A stretch of DNA of 64,000 bases from Clostridiales bacterium (GCA_029012285.1 JAQXLU010000154.1:1-64000); one strand, 5' to 3'. Counted from the first letter of the stretch, positions 56,543-64,000 are shown. The notes: generated from the sequence alone by a model not told the origin. Made by a program: numbers and translations.

Positions 56543-57039
56543 CGAACCGGCTCGATGACCCCAAGACCATCCGCCTTGACCGGATGCGGTACGCCAAGAA
56601 TACCTTCTCCTCCCGCATGACCTATCTGGCCATCCTCTTCAATGTGCTGTACTTCGTCAGCATCTATGAGTCCGACGTGGGCTCGTGGTACTATCAGATT
56701 CTCATCGGCGCCTCCATCGTGTACAACCTGGTGTTCATGCTGGTGTCCTTCCTGGCCTCCGAGGGCGTGAAGAACTACAAGGCCAGCTACGCCTGGCTGC
56801 TGCTGGCGGCGGGCGTGGGGCAGATTGTGCGCATTTTCATCCTGCCCATGCAGGCCTACCGGGCAAGCGTGACCATCAGCAAGGTGACCTATCCGGTGAT
56901 GAAGATGCCCCAGCTGACCTTCGTCATCATCTGCCTGGCGGCGTCGGCGCTGTGCTGCTTTGCCGCCGGCATCGTCGGCGTGTACCGCAGCCGGGCACTG
57001 CGTGCCTACAACGCTTCTCTTGATGAGAAGGTCGCGTAA
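56539..57039 (+). CDS. Membrane protein of unknown function, four helices
   Basis: The protein has 166 residues. Four helices lie at about 27-46, 52-72, 82-104 and 124-148 (MTYLAILFNVLYFVSIY; IYNLVFMLVSFLA-like; WLLLAAGVGQIVRIFIL; FVIICLAASALCCFAAGIVG). The first 25 residues are basic and cytoplasmic. It is translationally coupled to the previous gene and 15 bp before the ATPase gene. No known domain is seen. It may form a complex with its neighbour. Confidence 0.75.
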   Translation: MTNRLDDPKTIRLDRMRYAKNTFSSRMTYLAILFNVLYFVSIYESDVGSWYYQILIGASIVYNLVFMLVSFLASEGVKNYKASYAWLLLAAGVGQIVRIFILPMQAYRASVTISKVTYPVMKMPQLTFVIICLAASALCCFAAGIVGVYRSRALRAYNASLDEKVA

Positions 57040-57054
57040 AGGAGACGATACCTG

Positions 57055-58128
57055 ATGGCAAATATCAGCTTACAGCATCTGGATAAGATCTATGACAACA
57101 AGGTGCAGGCCGTGTTTGACTTCAACCTGGAGGTGAAGGACGGCGAGTTCATTGTGCTGGTCGGGCCCTCCGGCTGCGGCAAGTCCACGACGCTGCGCAT
57201 GATCGCGGGCCTGGAGGACATCACCTCCGGCAAGCTGCTGCTGGACGGCAAGGACATCACCGCCGCCCCCGCCAAGGACCGCGACATGGCCATGGTGTTC
57301 CAGAACTACGCGCTCTACGGCCACATGACCGTGTATGAGAACATGGCCTTCTCCCTGACGCTGCGCAAGGAGGACCCCAACGTCATCCACCGCAAGGTGC
57401 TGGCGGCGGCGGAGATCCTGGGGCTGACTGATCAGCTGAACAAGAAGCCCAAGCAGCTCTCCGGCGGTCAGCGCCAGCGCGTGGCGATGGGCCGTTCCAT
57501 CGTGCGCAACCCCAAGGTGTTCCTGTTTGACGAGCCGCTGTCCAACCTGGACGCGAAGCTACGCGGCGCGACCCGCCGGGAGATTTTGCTGCTCCACAAG
57601 CGCATGAACGCCACCATGCTCTACGTCACCCATGACCAGACCGAGGCGCTGACCCTGGCCGACCGCATCGTGTGCATGTCCATGGGCCATGTGCAGCAGG
57701 TCGGCACGCCCCTGGAGCTCTACGATACCCCCGCGAACCTCTTCGTGGCCAGCTTCATCGGGTTGCCGCCCATGAACTTCTTCGACGTGACCATCAACGG
57801 TAAGGCGGCGCAGAACCAGTACTTCACCATGCCCCTGACCGTAAGCGAGCAGGAGCTGCTCTCCGACTACCAGGGCAAGACCGTGGTACTGGGTGTGCGA
57901 CCGGAGAACATCAACACCGGCGGCGATGTGGATGTAGAGGTGTTCTCCAATGAAAACCTGGGCATGAACACCCTGGTGCATGGCCGGCTGAACGGCGCCA
58001 CCGCGGCGGATGCCGCCATTACCTGCAAGCTGCGCGGCTGGTGCGACTACAAGGCCGGCGACCGTGTGCAGGTGCGCTTTGAAAAGCGCCACTTCTTCGA
58101 TAAGGAAACGACCAACGCGATTCGCTGA
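57055..58128 (+). CDS. msmX: Sugar ABC transporter ATPase, MsmX/UgpC type
   Basis: The protein has 357 residues. All ABC motifs are intact: Walker A GPSGCGKSTT, Q-loop VFQNYALYGH, signature LSGGQRQR, Walker B VFLFDEPLSNLD and the switch His in YVTHDQTEA. The C-terminal MalK-type TOBE domain runs from about 235. Aromatic KLRGATRREI follows the D-loop. MsmX-type ATPases energise several sugar permeases in one cell. It is embedded among membrane proteins of the second sugar operon. AAAGGAG lies 10-11 bp before the ATG. Confidence 0.93.
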   Translation: MANISLQHLDKIYDNKVQAVFDFNLEVKDGEFIVLVGPSGCGKSTTLRMIAGLEDITSGKLLLDGKDITAAPAKDRDMAMVFQNYALYGHMTVYENMAFSLTLRKEDPNVIHRKVLAAAEILGLTDQLNKKPKQLSGGQRQRVAMGRSIVRNPKVFLFDEPLSNLDAKLRGATRREILLLHKRMNATMLYVTHDQTEALTLADRIVCMSMGHVQQVGTPLELYDTPANLFVASFIGLPPMNFFDVTINGKAAQNQYFTMPLTVSEQELLSDYQGKTVVLGVRPENINTGGDVDVEVFSNENLGMNTLVHGRLNGATAADAAITCKLRGWCDYKAGDRVQVRFEKRHFFDKETTNAIR

Positions 58129-58142
58129 AAGGAGGAACCCTC

Positions 58143-58715
58143 GTGACGACCCTTGGCAAGAAAAAGAACAGCGGCGTGAAGGAGTTCTTCCGCAAGAAGA
58201 TCGTCTCCCTCAAGCGCAAGCCCCAGACGATCCCCCTGCTGGTGCTGGCCCTCGCCTTCCTTGTGTATTCGCTGAACCTGACCCATGTGTCCAACACCAC
58301 GGCCAAGATTCAGCTCTCCGGCATGGGGCTGTGCGGCTTTTGCACGATGCTGTTCTCCATGCTGTCCTTCGTGTGCTTCCTCAACGCCTTCCCCCACCGC
58401 AAAAAGACCAACGTGCCCATGCTGGTGCTGATGTTCCTGATGCTGGCGCTGCTCATCGTGTGCGACACGTTCTACATGGGACAGATCACCAAGGCGATCA
58501 CCCGTGCGGATCACCCCATCGTGGTGGATGCCAACACCATCTACATCAGCAAGGCGGCCGCCATGCTGGGGGTGCACCGCATCATCGTGGTCATCGGCGC
58601 GGTGATGACGCTGCTGGTGCCCGTGCTGCGCAAGCTCCTGCGGAAAATCGACACCTCGCTGCCGGTGGAGGAAAACGCGCAGATGGGCGAAATCATGCTC
58701 TCCGGAGATAACTGA
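58143..58715 (+). CDS. Membrane protein of unknown function, four helices
   Basis: The protein has 190 residues and starts with GTG at 58143 after AAAGGAGG. The N-terminal 28 residues are very basic (KKKNSGVKEFFRKKIVSLKRK), a positive-inside cytoplasmic tail. Four helices follow (IPLLVLALAFLVYSLNL; GFCTMLFSMLSFVCFLNAF; MLVLMFLMLALLIVCDTFY; IIVVIGAVMTLLVPVL). No domain is recognised. Its position right after the ATPase gene suggests a part of the same transport machinery. Confidence 0.75.
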   Translation: MTTLGKKKNSGVKEFFRKKIVSLKRKPQTIPLLVLALAFLVYSLNLTHVSNTTAKIQLSGMGLCGFCTMLFSMLSFVCFLNAFPHRKKTNVPMLVLMFLMLALLIVCDTFYMGQITKAITRADHPIVVDANTIYISKAAAMLGVHRIIVVIGAVMTLLVPVLRKLLRKIDTSLPVEENAQMGEIMLSGDN

Positions 58716-58720
58716 CGTCC

Positions 58721-59344
58721 ATGAGCAAAAAAACGCCGAAGCAAGCTGAAAGCACCGAGGCTGCCGTTTACGACCTCCACACGGAGGCGGTGGACGCCCT
58801 CGTGACCGCCACAAAGGAAAACACGCCCCGGTATTCCGAGGCGGAGCTGAACAAGTACCGCTCCGGCAAGGTGAAGCGGCGCTTCCCCCAGGGGCTGAAG
58901 GTGCTCCTGATCAAGTTCTGGTTCTACGGGGCGGTGTGCTTCTTCGTGTTCTGGGGCTTGGGGCTGTATCTGCAGGGCCTGGACATGTACTTCGTCGCCG
59001 CGCTGATCCTGGGCATGGTGACGGATCTGCTCATCAACCATTTCCTGCGCTTCACCGAGAAGCTGCCCGGCGGCAGCAAAAAGTGGATGATGGTCACGCG
59101 CCGGGGCACGGGCGGGTTCTTCCTGAACATCGCCTACGGCTTCCTGCTGATGTTCCTGGTGATCACCGTGTACCAAATGATCAACACCGCCATCTTCACC
59201 CTCTATGGGGGAAGCGCGGAGGCGCCGCTGCTGCATGTGGAGCCCTTCGCCTTCGGCTTGATCACGACGGGTGCAGATATGCTGTGCGTGGGCATCCGCA
59301 ACACGATGCGGAGAATTCTTGCCGACGCCCGCGGGAAGGCATGA
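58721..59344 (+). CDS. Membrane protein of unknown function, four helices
   Basis: The protein has 207 residues. A 60-residue charged N-terminus precedes helices at about 62-85, 88-106, 132-157 and 168-186 (FWFYGAVCFFVFWGLGLYL; MYFVAALILGMVTDLLI; NIAYGFLLMFLVITVYQM). It starts 5 bp after the previous gene, with GGAGAT 13 bp upstream, so translational coupling is likely. It is the last gene of the operon. I do not recognise a family. Confidence 0.75.
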   Translation: MSKKTPKQAESTEAAVYDLHTEAVDALVTATKENTPRYSEAELNKYRSGKVKRRFPQGLKVLLIKFWFYGAVCFFVFWGLGLYLQGLDMYFVAALILGMVTDLLINHFLRFTEKLPGGSKKWMMVTRRGTGGFFLNIAYGFLLMFLVITVYQMINTAIFTLYGGSAEAPLLHVEPFAFGLITTGADMLCVGIRNTMRRILADARGKA

Positions 59345-59370
59345 AAAAATCGCCAGCGGCTGCTGACGAT
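59343..59370 (-). terminator. Terminator of the AraC gene
   Basis: On the minus strand ATCGTCAGC pairs with GCTGGCGAT around AGCC, followed by TTTTTT. It also lies where the convergent operon ends. Confidence 0.85.
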
Positions 59371-60119
59371 TATGGGCAGGGCGCATCAGCCTCTGCCTGC
59401 CGGGCGTATTCCCGGGGGGATAGGCCGAATTTCTGCTTGAACATGCGGGAAAAGTACAGCGGGTCGTGATAGCCGCACATGCGGGCGGTTTCGCTAATAC
59501 TGCTGTTGCCAGCGCGCAGGGCGGTTGCAGCGGCTTGTAATCGCAGGTCGGTCAGGTACTTGTGCGGCGTGGTGTGCAGCTCCTGCCGGAACAGGCGGCA
59601 GAGGTAGTCGTAGCAGTACGGCGCGGATTTGAGCAGCTCGTCCAGCTCGAAATTCGGGTTGGTGTAATTCTGCATGATGGTGTGCGAGAGCTCCGCAACC
59701 AGCTGGCTGCGGGGCGAGGACGCGCACCGGCTGATGATGTGCTGCGAAAGCAGCTGCCCATAGGCACGCAGCAGGGACTCCCGATAGTCCGATTCGCTGC
59801 CAAAATGATAGGCCGCATCCTGAAATAGGTGCAGCAGGGACTGGTTCTCATCGTCCCGGAAGCGCATCGGGGTGTGCAGCGCCAGGGCGGTTGAGTCCAT
59901 GTGAAGCATGAAAAAGCCGGCTTCCTCCGACAGAGGACGGCTGTGGCGCGTATCCGGCGGAATCACCACCACGTCCCCCGCCTGACAGGTGAATTCCAGC
60001 GCGTCAAAGACGAACGTCGCCGTGCCGCTTGTGCAGTAGAGGAACACCCAGCAGTCATGCTGATGCCGGGGCAGGATGGGCGCGGTGGGAAAGCTGCTGA
60101 CCTGGATGATGTCGTTCAT
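59370..60119 (-). CDS. AraC-family transcriptional regulator (cupin sensor)
   Basis: The protein has 249 residues. The N-terminal cupin (HQHDCWVFLYCTSGTATFVF, CQAGDVVVIPPDTRH) binds an effector sugar. The C-terminal two helix-turn-helix motifs are typical AraC (FELDELLKSAPYCYDYLCRL; SISETARMCGYHDPLYFSRMFK). Start ATG at 60119 has GAGGTGAT 5 bp upstream. It is divergent from the MsmX-type gene at 60226 and convergent with the second sugar operon, so it probably regulates one or both. Confidence 0.92.
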   Translation of the reverse strand: MNDIIQVSSFPTAPILPRHQHDCWVFLYCTSGTATFVFDALEFTCQAGDVVVIPPDTRHSRPLSEEAGFFMLHMDSTALALHTPMRFRDDENQSLLHLFQDAAYHFGSESDYRESLLRAYGQLLSQHIISRCASSPRSQLVAELSHTIMQNYTNPNFELDELLKSAPYCYDYLCRLFRQELHTTPHKYLTDLRLQAAATALRAGNSSISETARMCGYHDPLYFSRMFKQKFGLSPREYARQAEADAPCP

Positions 60120-60147
60120 GGGATCACCTCATGGAGAATTCAGCCCT

Positions 60148-60176
60148 ATTGTACCAAACAATATCGGTTTTGTCTA
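60148..60176 (-). promoter_or_regulatory. Promoter of the AraC gene
   Basis: TAGACA, 17 bp, TACAAT on the minus strand. It overlaps a plus-strand TATATT (60175-60180) that may be the -10 box of the divergent ATPase gene. Confidence 0.65.
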
Positions 60177-60180
60177 TATT

Positions 60181-60199
60181 GCAGGGAGGGAATCCCTGC
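60181..60199 (+). promoter_or_regulatory. Inverted repeat at the 5' end of the ATPase transcript
   Basis: GCAGGGA-GGGAA-TCCCTGC lies directly after the presumed -10 box. It may be an operator for the divergent AraC protein or a 5' stem-loop. Confidence 0.45.
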
Positions 60200-60225
60200 C
60201 ACACCAAGAAAAGGAGCGAAGCTGT

Positions 60226-61305
60226 ATGGCATACCTCACGCTCAGAAACATCAACAAGATCTACCCGAACGGCTTCCACGCGGTGCACGACTTCAACCTG
60301 GAAGCCGAGCGGGGGGAGTTTATTGTGTTCGTGGGCCCCTCCGGCTGCGGCAAGTCCACCACGCTGCGCATGATCGCGGGCCTGGAGGACATCAGCAAGG
60401 GTGAATTCCTGATCGATGGTCAGCTGGCCAACAACCTGGGCCCCCGGGAGCGCGAGGTAGCGATGGTGTTCCAGAGCTACGCGCTCTACCCCAACATGAC
60501 CGTGTATGACAATCTGGCCTTTGGCCTCAATCTGCAGGGCGTGGATGAGGACATCATCGAGGCGCGCGTGCAGAAAACCGCCAAGATCCTTGGCCTGACG
60601 GAGTATTTGGACCGCATGCCCCGCGCCCTTTCCGGCGGCCAGCGCCAGCGCGTGGCCGTGGGCCGTTCCATCATCCGCAAGGTGGGCGTGTTCCTGATGG
60701 ACGAGCCGTTGTCCAACCTGGACGCGAAGCAGCGCGTCACCATGCGCTCCGAGATCACGCAGATACACCGGGAAACTGGCGCAACCACCATCTACGTCAC
60801 CCACGACCAGACCGAGGCCATGACCATGGCGGATCGCATCGTGGTGATGAAGAACGGCTATGTGCAGCAGATCGGAACCCCCAAGGAGGTCTACTTCCAT
60901 CCGGTGAACATGTTCGTGGCGGGCTTCATTGGCGAACCGCCGATGAACTTCATCCGCCGCGTGGTGAAGCAGGGCTGCATCGAGGTCGGCGGCGCGTCCT
61001 TCGACCTGACGAAGCGCCTGGGTGAGAAGGCTGCGGCCTATGAGGGCAAGGAGATCGTCTTTGGCTTCCGCCCCGAGGCGGTGGTGCTGGGCACGCAGGA
61101 GAACGCCTACGTCACCCATGGCATGGTGGAGCTGACCGAAATGCTGGGCGACAACGCCAATGTCTACCTGGACATCGACCAGGATAAGGCCATTTTGAAG
61201 GTCACCCCCCATGAAATTCCCGACATGGATACCCAGCTCACCTTCTCTATCCCCCATGAGAGCGTCTATCTCTTTGACGCGCAGACCGAGATGGTGATCA
61301 AGTAA
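60226..61305 (+). CDS. msmX: Sugar ABC transporter ATPase, MsmX/UgpC type (second copy)
   Basis: The start is ATG at 60226 with AAAAGGAG 9 bp upstream, giving 359 residues. The track ORF extends 150 bp too far. Motifs: Walker A GPSGCGKSTT, Q-loop VFQSYALYPN, signature LSGGQRQR, Walker B VFLMDEPLSNLD, switch YVTHDQTEAMT, then a TOBE domain. The sequence is closer to classical MsmX (GGEPPMNFIRR-like C-terminal start, VHF-PVNMFVAGF) than the first copy. It stands alone with its own control, as shared ATPases often do, and is the best candidate to drive the ATPase-free operon at 15-29 kb. Confidence 0.93.
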   Translation: MAYLTLRNINKIYPNGFHAVHDFNLEAERGEFIVFVGPSGCGKSTTLRMIAGLEDISKGEFLIDGQLANNLGPREREVAMVFQSYALYPNMTVYDNLAFGLNLQGVDEDIIEARVQKTAKILGLTEYLDRMPRALSGGQRQRVAVGRSIIRKVGVFLMDEPLSNLDAKQRVTMRSEITQIHRETGATTIYVTHDQTEAMTMADRIVVMKNGYVQQIGTPKEVYFHPVNMFVAGFIGEPPMNFIRRVVKQGCIEVGGASFDLTKRLGEKAAAYEGKEIVFGFRPEAVVLGTQENAYVTHGMVELTEMLGDNANVYLDIDQDKAILKVTPHEIPDMDTQLTFSIPHESVYLFDAQTEMVIK

Positions 61306-61313
61306 ACAAAAAC

Positions 61314-61345
61314 GCGCATGCCCCATTGCTTGTCAGGGCATGCGC
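61314..61345. terminator. Bidirectional terminator between the ATPase and AraC-GyrI genes
   Basis: GCGCATGCCC pairs with GGGCATGCGC. T-rich sequence follows on both strands (TTGCTTT and GTTTTTGTTT). Confidence 0.85.
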
Positions 61346-61350
61346 TTGCT

Positions 61351-62172
61351 TTATGCCTTCTCGATGGGCAGCCATAGCTCCACATACATATCGTTCTGGC
61401 CCTCCTTGCAGGGGGCATAGTATTCGATATTGTAGTTGCCGGATAGCTTGTAGTCGGTTGAGTGGGGCAGCCAGTCGCGCCACATTTTGGTGTTGGTGTC
61501 CTGAAGTGTGCTCAGTGTGCAGGGAAAGACCGCCCAGGTGCCGCCGGGGATCAGCCGGGTGGTGCATGCGGCGGGTACGCGCTGCCAGGGCTGGTAGAGA
61601 TCAGCGATCATGTAGTCGAAATCCTTGCCGTCGGTGTCGATGCACACGCCAAAGGTGCCGCAGATGTCGTGCTGCGCGGGCAGCAGCTCCTCCCAGTACC
61701 TTGGGATCTCCTGATAGCTGGTGTCATTGTTGAAGCGGCGGGTGAAACCGACCACGGTGAACGGGGCTTTGTCGACGATTTTGTACTCCATCATGATTCC
61801 TCCTTCTGGTTGCAGATGAATGGTCAGCGGCGAGAAGGATTGCAGCAGCGTCCCTGGCTGATGCACCTGGGAGGGCGATACGCCGTGGAAGCGCCGGAAC
61901 GCCCGAGCGAAGCTGTCCGGCGAGTCATAGCCGTACTTGAGGGCAGCGTCGATGACCTTCATGCCTTGGGTCAGCTCCTGCGCGGCGAGGGTCAGCCGTC
62001 TGCGGCGGATGTACTCGCCCAGGGGCAGACCGCACAGGCAGGAGAAGAGCCGCTGGAAGTGGAACGCGCTGACATACGCGCGCGCTGCGATGTCGTGCAC
62101 GTCCAGCTCCTGGGTGAGCCGCGCCTCGATATAGTCGATGGCGGCCTGGATTCCCTCCGGTATGGTATGCAT
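61351..62172 (-). CDS. AraC-family regulator with GyrI-like effector-binding domain
   Basis: The start is ATG at 62172 with AAGGAGG 7 bp upstream, giving 273 residues. The N-terminal 110 residues are a two-HTH AraC domain (DIAARAYVSAFHFQRLFSCL, VIDAALKYGYDSPDSFARAFRR). Residues about 127-273 are a GyrI/BmrR-type small-molecule domain (MEYKIVDKAPFTVVGFTRRF, WRDWLPHSTDYKL, DMYVELWLPIEKA). This order, as in Rob and SoxS-like multidrug regulators, implies response to a hydrophobic compound. No target gene is adjacent apart from nagB upstream. Confidence 0.92.
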   Translation of the reverse strand: MHTIPEGIQAAIDYIEARLTQELDVHDIAARAYVSAFHFQRLFSCLCGLPLGEYIRRRRLTLAAQELTQGMKVIDAALKYGYDSPDSFARAFRRFHGVSPSQVHQPGTLLQSFSPLTIHLQPEGGIMMEYKIVDKAPFTVVGFTRRFNNDTSYQEIPRYWEELLPAQHDICGTFGVCIDTDGKDFDYMIADLYQPWQRVPAACTTRLIPGGTWAVFPCTLSTLQDTNTKMWRDWLPHSTDYKLSGNYNIEYYAPCKEGQNDMYVELWLPIEKA

Positions 62173-62202
62173 GGCCTTGCCTCCTTCATCGCTGATAAGA
62201 AG

Positions 62203-62211
62203 AGTATAGCA
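62203..62211 (-). promoter_or_regulatory. Extended -10 promoter of the AraC-GyrI gene
   Basis: TGC-TATACT on the minus strand gives an extended -10 element 31 bp before the start, without a good -35 box. Confidence 0.45.
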
Positions 62212-62244
62212 TGTCAGCTGCTTTTCTGCCCGACTTTTTCTGCG

Positions 62245-62279
62245 CAATAGAAACGCAGGATTCGATCAACATCCTGCGT
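62245..62279 (-). terminator. Terminator after nagB
   Basis: On the minus strand ACGCAGGAT pairs with ATCCTGCGT and is followed by TTCTATT. Confidence 0.75.
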
Positions 62280-62284
62280 GCACA

Positions 62285-63019
62285 TTACCAGTGCGTCAGA
62301 CGGGAAGCCGCGCCCTTATCCAGCAGGAAGATCACGTCCGGATGGGTGCGCAGGATGGAGGCCTGCCACTGGGGGGATACATCGCCCTCCAGGGCCATGC
62401 GGACGGCCTCAGCCTTGTCCTCGCCCGTGGCCAGGAGCAGCACCTGGCGGGATTGCATGATGGAGCCGATGCCCAGGCTGACGGCAAAGCGCGGCACATC
62501 CTGCGCGGAATCGAAGAAGCGCTGATTGGCTTTGATGGTGGTTTCGCTCAGCTGCACCTGGTGGCAGCCGTAGACGAATTCGTGCCCGGGCTCGTTGAAG
62601 CCGATGTGCCCGTTGTGGCCGATGCCCAGCAGCTGCAGGTCGATGCCGCCGGCTGATAGGATGGCTGCGTCATAGGCCTTGGCGGAGGCGGCAACATCCG
62701 CCGCGTTGCCGTCGGGAATGTGGATGCGATCGGGACTCATGTTGATGTGGCTGAACAGGTTGTCCTGCATGTAGCGGTGGTAGGAGCACACATGGTCGGG
62801 GGAGATGCCCACGTATTCATCCAGGTTGAAGCTGGTGGCCCGGGAGAAATCCAGCATGCCCGATTGGTGCATGGCGATCAGCGCCTGATAGGTGGGAATG
62901 GGGGTGGAGCCGGTGGCCAGGCCGAGGACGCTGTCCGGTTTGCGCAGGAGCTGCGCGGCAATCAGGGTCGCGGCGGCCTTGGCGATCTGCTGGGCTGTCT
63001 GAAAAACATGCGTTTGCAT
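62285..63019 (-). CDS. nagB: Glucosamine-6-phosphate deaminase
   Basis: The start is ATG at 63019 with GGAGGAGG upstream, giving 244 residues. Typical NagB motifs are LATGSTPIPTYQAL (phosphate loop), SFNLDEYVGISPDH with the proton-transfer Asp, LLGIGHNGHIGFNEPG with catalytic His and Glu, and a short lid. It converts glucosamine-6-phosphate into fructose-6-phosphate and ammonia in the cytosol. The length fits the monomeric short form of Firmicutes. The promoter region carries repeated TTGTATTATT boxes. No nagA or GlcNAc transporter lies in the window. Confidence 0.95.
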   Translation of the reverse strand: MQTHVFQTAQQIAKAAATLIAAQLLRKPDSVLGLATGSTPIPTYQALIAMHQSGMLDFSRATSFNLDEYVGISPDHVCSYHRYMQDNLFSHINMSPDRIHIPDGNAADVAASAKAYDAAILSAGGIDLQLLGIGHNGHIGFNEPGHEFVYGCHQVQLSETTIKANQRFFDSAQDVPRFAVSLGIGSIMQSRQVLLLATGEDKAEAVRMALEGDVSPQWQASILRTHPDVIFLLDKGAASRLTHW

Positions 63020-63040
63020 ACCAATGCCTCCTCCGACATG

Positions 63041-63129
63041 TTGTATTATTGATAGGATGAATACAGTATAGCCTAAAAACAAGATAAATGCAACGGTACG
63101 ATACAATACAACAGAAAATTTGTATTATT
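63041..63129. repeat. TTGTATTATT repeats flanking the nagB promoter
   Basis: TTGTATTATT occurs at 63041-63050 and 63120-63129, and the minus strand reads TTGTATTGTAT at 63111-63101. The sites surround the promoter on both sides, which suggests repressor operators. Confidence 0.45.
63065..63093 (-). promoter_or_regulatory. Promoter of nagB
   Basis: TTGCAT, 17 bp, TATACT on the minus strand. Confidence 0.78.
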
Positions 63130-63193
63130 ATCTTTGCGCGCTGGACGGGTGGTGGCTGGCCATGGCGTCGAGCCTGTTTTTTTCTTCTTCCTA

Positions 63194-63222
63194 TTGGCAG
63201 AAGCCCGGCTTTGCGGTATAAT
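63194..63222 (+). promoter_or_regulatory. Promoter of the last GH43 gene
   Basis: TTGGCA, 17 bp, TATAAT on the plus strand, 36 bp before the start codon. Confidence 0.88.
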
Positions 63223-63257
63223 GGTCGCAAGTTGAAACAAATGAAGGAGGTGCCTGT

Positions 63258-64000
63258 ATGCCCAATCCCATTCTGCCGCTGTGGGAGCATATCCCCGACG
63301 GCGAGCCCCGTGTTTTTGGTGACCGGGTGTATCTCTACGGCTCTCATGACCGGCCCATGTCCGGCGACTTCTGCGACATCCGCCTGAAGGTCTGGTCAGC
63401 CCCGCTCAATGACCTGGATCACTGGGTCTGTCACGGCGATGTGTTCCATGTGTTGCCGGACGAGGATCATCCTGCCGATGTGACCTGGTACAACGGTGCG
63501 GGCAACAAGGCCGATTTGCGCATGTACGCCCCCGACGTGGTGGAAAAGGACGGCAAGTATTATCTGTACGCGTACGTCTTTTATCAGAAGGGCTGCGTGG
63601 CGGTGGCGGACAAGCCGGAGGGGCCGTTCAAGGTGATTAGCACCTATCGCTACGACCTGCCCGAGGGCTGGGCGGAGCACGGCACCTTTGTGGATCCCGG
63701 CACGCTGGTGGACGACGATGGCCGGGTGTATGTCTACTGCGGCTTTGAGCGCAGCTACATGTGCGAGCTTGACCCCACGGATATGGTGACCGTCCTGCCC
63801 GACACCTACCAATGGGATATCCTGCCCACCGGGCAGCCCTTCGATTATTTCGAGGCCTGCTCCCCCCGGAAGATCGGCAACACCTACTACCTGATCTATT
63901 CCCCCCGCAAGGGCAGCCGCCTGGCTTACGCCACCTCCGACAAGCCCACCGGCCCCTTCACCTACCAGGGCTACATCGTGGACAATGGCGATGATTACCC
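63258..64000 (+). CDS. Glycoside hydrolase family 43, partial (3' end outside window)
   Basis: The start is ATG at 63258 with AAGGAGG 7 bp upstream. The 247 residues present show a GH43 propeller: PRVFGDRVYLYGSHDR, LRMYAPDVVEKDGKYYLYA, GTFVDPGTLVDDDGRVYVY with a catalytic Asp, and YFEACSPRKIGNTYYLIY with the likely acid Glu. No signal peptide is present. The GEPRVFGDRVYLYGSHD opening is typical of a clostridial GH43 group with xylosidase, arabinosidase or galactosidase members. The C-terminal part, probably with an extra beta-sandwich domain, is missing. The track does not list this frame because it has no stop. Confidence 0.9.
   Translation, partial: MPNPILPLWEHIPDGEPRVFGDRVYLYGSHDRPMSGDFCDIRLKVWSAPLNDLDHWVCHGDVFHVLPDEDHPADVTWYNGAGNKADLRMYAPDVVEKDGKYYLYAYVFYQKGCVAVADKPEGPFKVISTYRYDLPEGWAEHGTFVDPGTLVDDDGRVYVYCGFERSYMCELDPTDMVTVLPDTYQWDILPTGQPFDYFEACSPRKIGNTYYLIYSPRKGSRLAYATSDKPTGPFTYQGYIVDNGDDY

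Noticed and set aside
1-64000. CRISPR arrays, insertion sequences, prophage or rRNA
   Set aside because: No regularly spaced identical repeats, transposase or integrase motifs, phage structural genes or rRNA sequences were seen.

Overview
The window reads as a chromosomal segment of a GC-rich Gram-positive anaerobe, most likely a gut or rumen member of the Clostridia. The evidence is strong AAGGAGG-type ribosome binding sites, TTGACA-17-TATAAT-type promoters, LplB/LplC and MsmX-type sugar importers, a class B sortase, a nupOPQ-type nucleoside importer and tRNA genes without encoded CCA. A Christensenellales-like lineage is a guess from the gene mix. I saw no phage, insertion sequence, CRISPR array or rRNA.

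Layout, left to right. 0-6.4 kb: housekeeping and surface genes (partial zinc-ribbon membrane protein, DUF362 ferredoxin-like protein, rubrerythrin, a large membrane-anchored beta-propeller protein, a cupin). 6.4-15 kb, minus strand: carbohydrate genes (FucO-type alcohol dehydrogenase, GH2, CapA-like protein, GH43, a secreted protein of unknown function, GH30). 15-29 kb, minus strand: one long sugar-transport operon that starts at a strong promoter near 29.1 kb. It encodes two solute-binding proteins, two complete permease pairs, an NHL-propeller/TPR protein, a YIP1-like membrane protein and a DUF5696 protein, but no ATPase. A three-way-junction leader RNA candidate lies before the second binding protein. 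29-35 kb: GH35 and GH43 on the minus strand, divergent from a heparinase II/III-GH88 pair on the plus strand. 35-38.2 kb: P-loop kinase-like protein, Nudix-GNAT fusion, MscS channel and five tRNAs (Val, Asp, Phe, Gly, Cys), all minus strand. 38.3-43.4 kb: nucleoside ABC importer. 43.4-47.7 kb: sortase B, an RCC1-repeat secreted protein, an Lgt-like membrane protein and a phosphodiester glycosidase. 47.8-50.7 kb: RecQ and a GH43. 50.9-59.3 kb: a second sugar ABC operon with its own MsmX-type ATPase and five small multi-spanning membrane proteins that I cannot assign to known functions. 59.4-64 kb: AraC regulator, second MsmX-type ATPase, AraC-GyrI regulator, NagB and a GH43 that runs off the end.

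How the genes work together. Secreted GH30 and largely unsecreted GH2, GH35, GH43 and GH88 enzymes suggest trimming of galactose-, arabinose- and uronate-bearing plant or host glycans, import of the oligosaccharides and completion of hydrolysis inside the cell. The two MsmX-type ATPases could energise several permease pairs, including the two that have none. FucO points to fermentation of fucose or rhamnose, and NagB to amino-sugar use. The main candidates for undescribed biology are the two expanded sugar-import operons, the leader RNA at about 26.8 kb, and the sortase/RCC1/Lgt-like cell-surface cluster.
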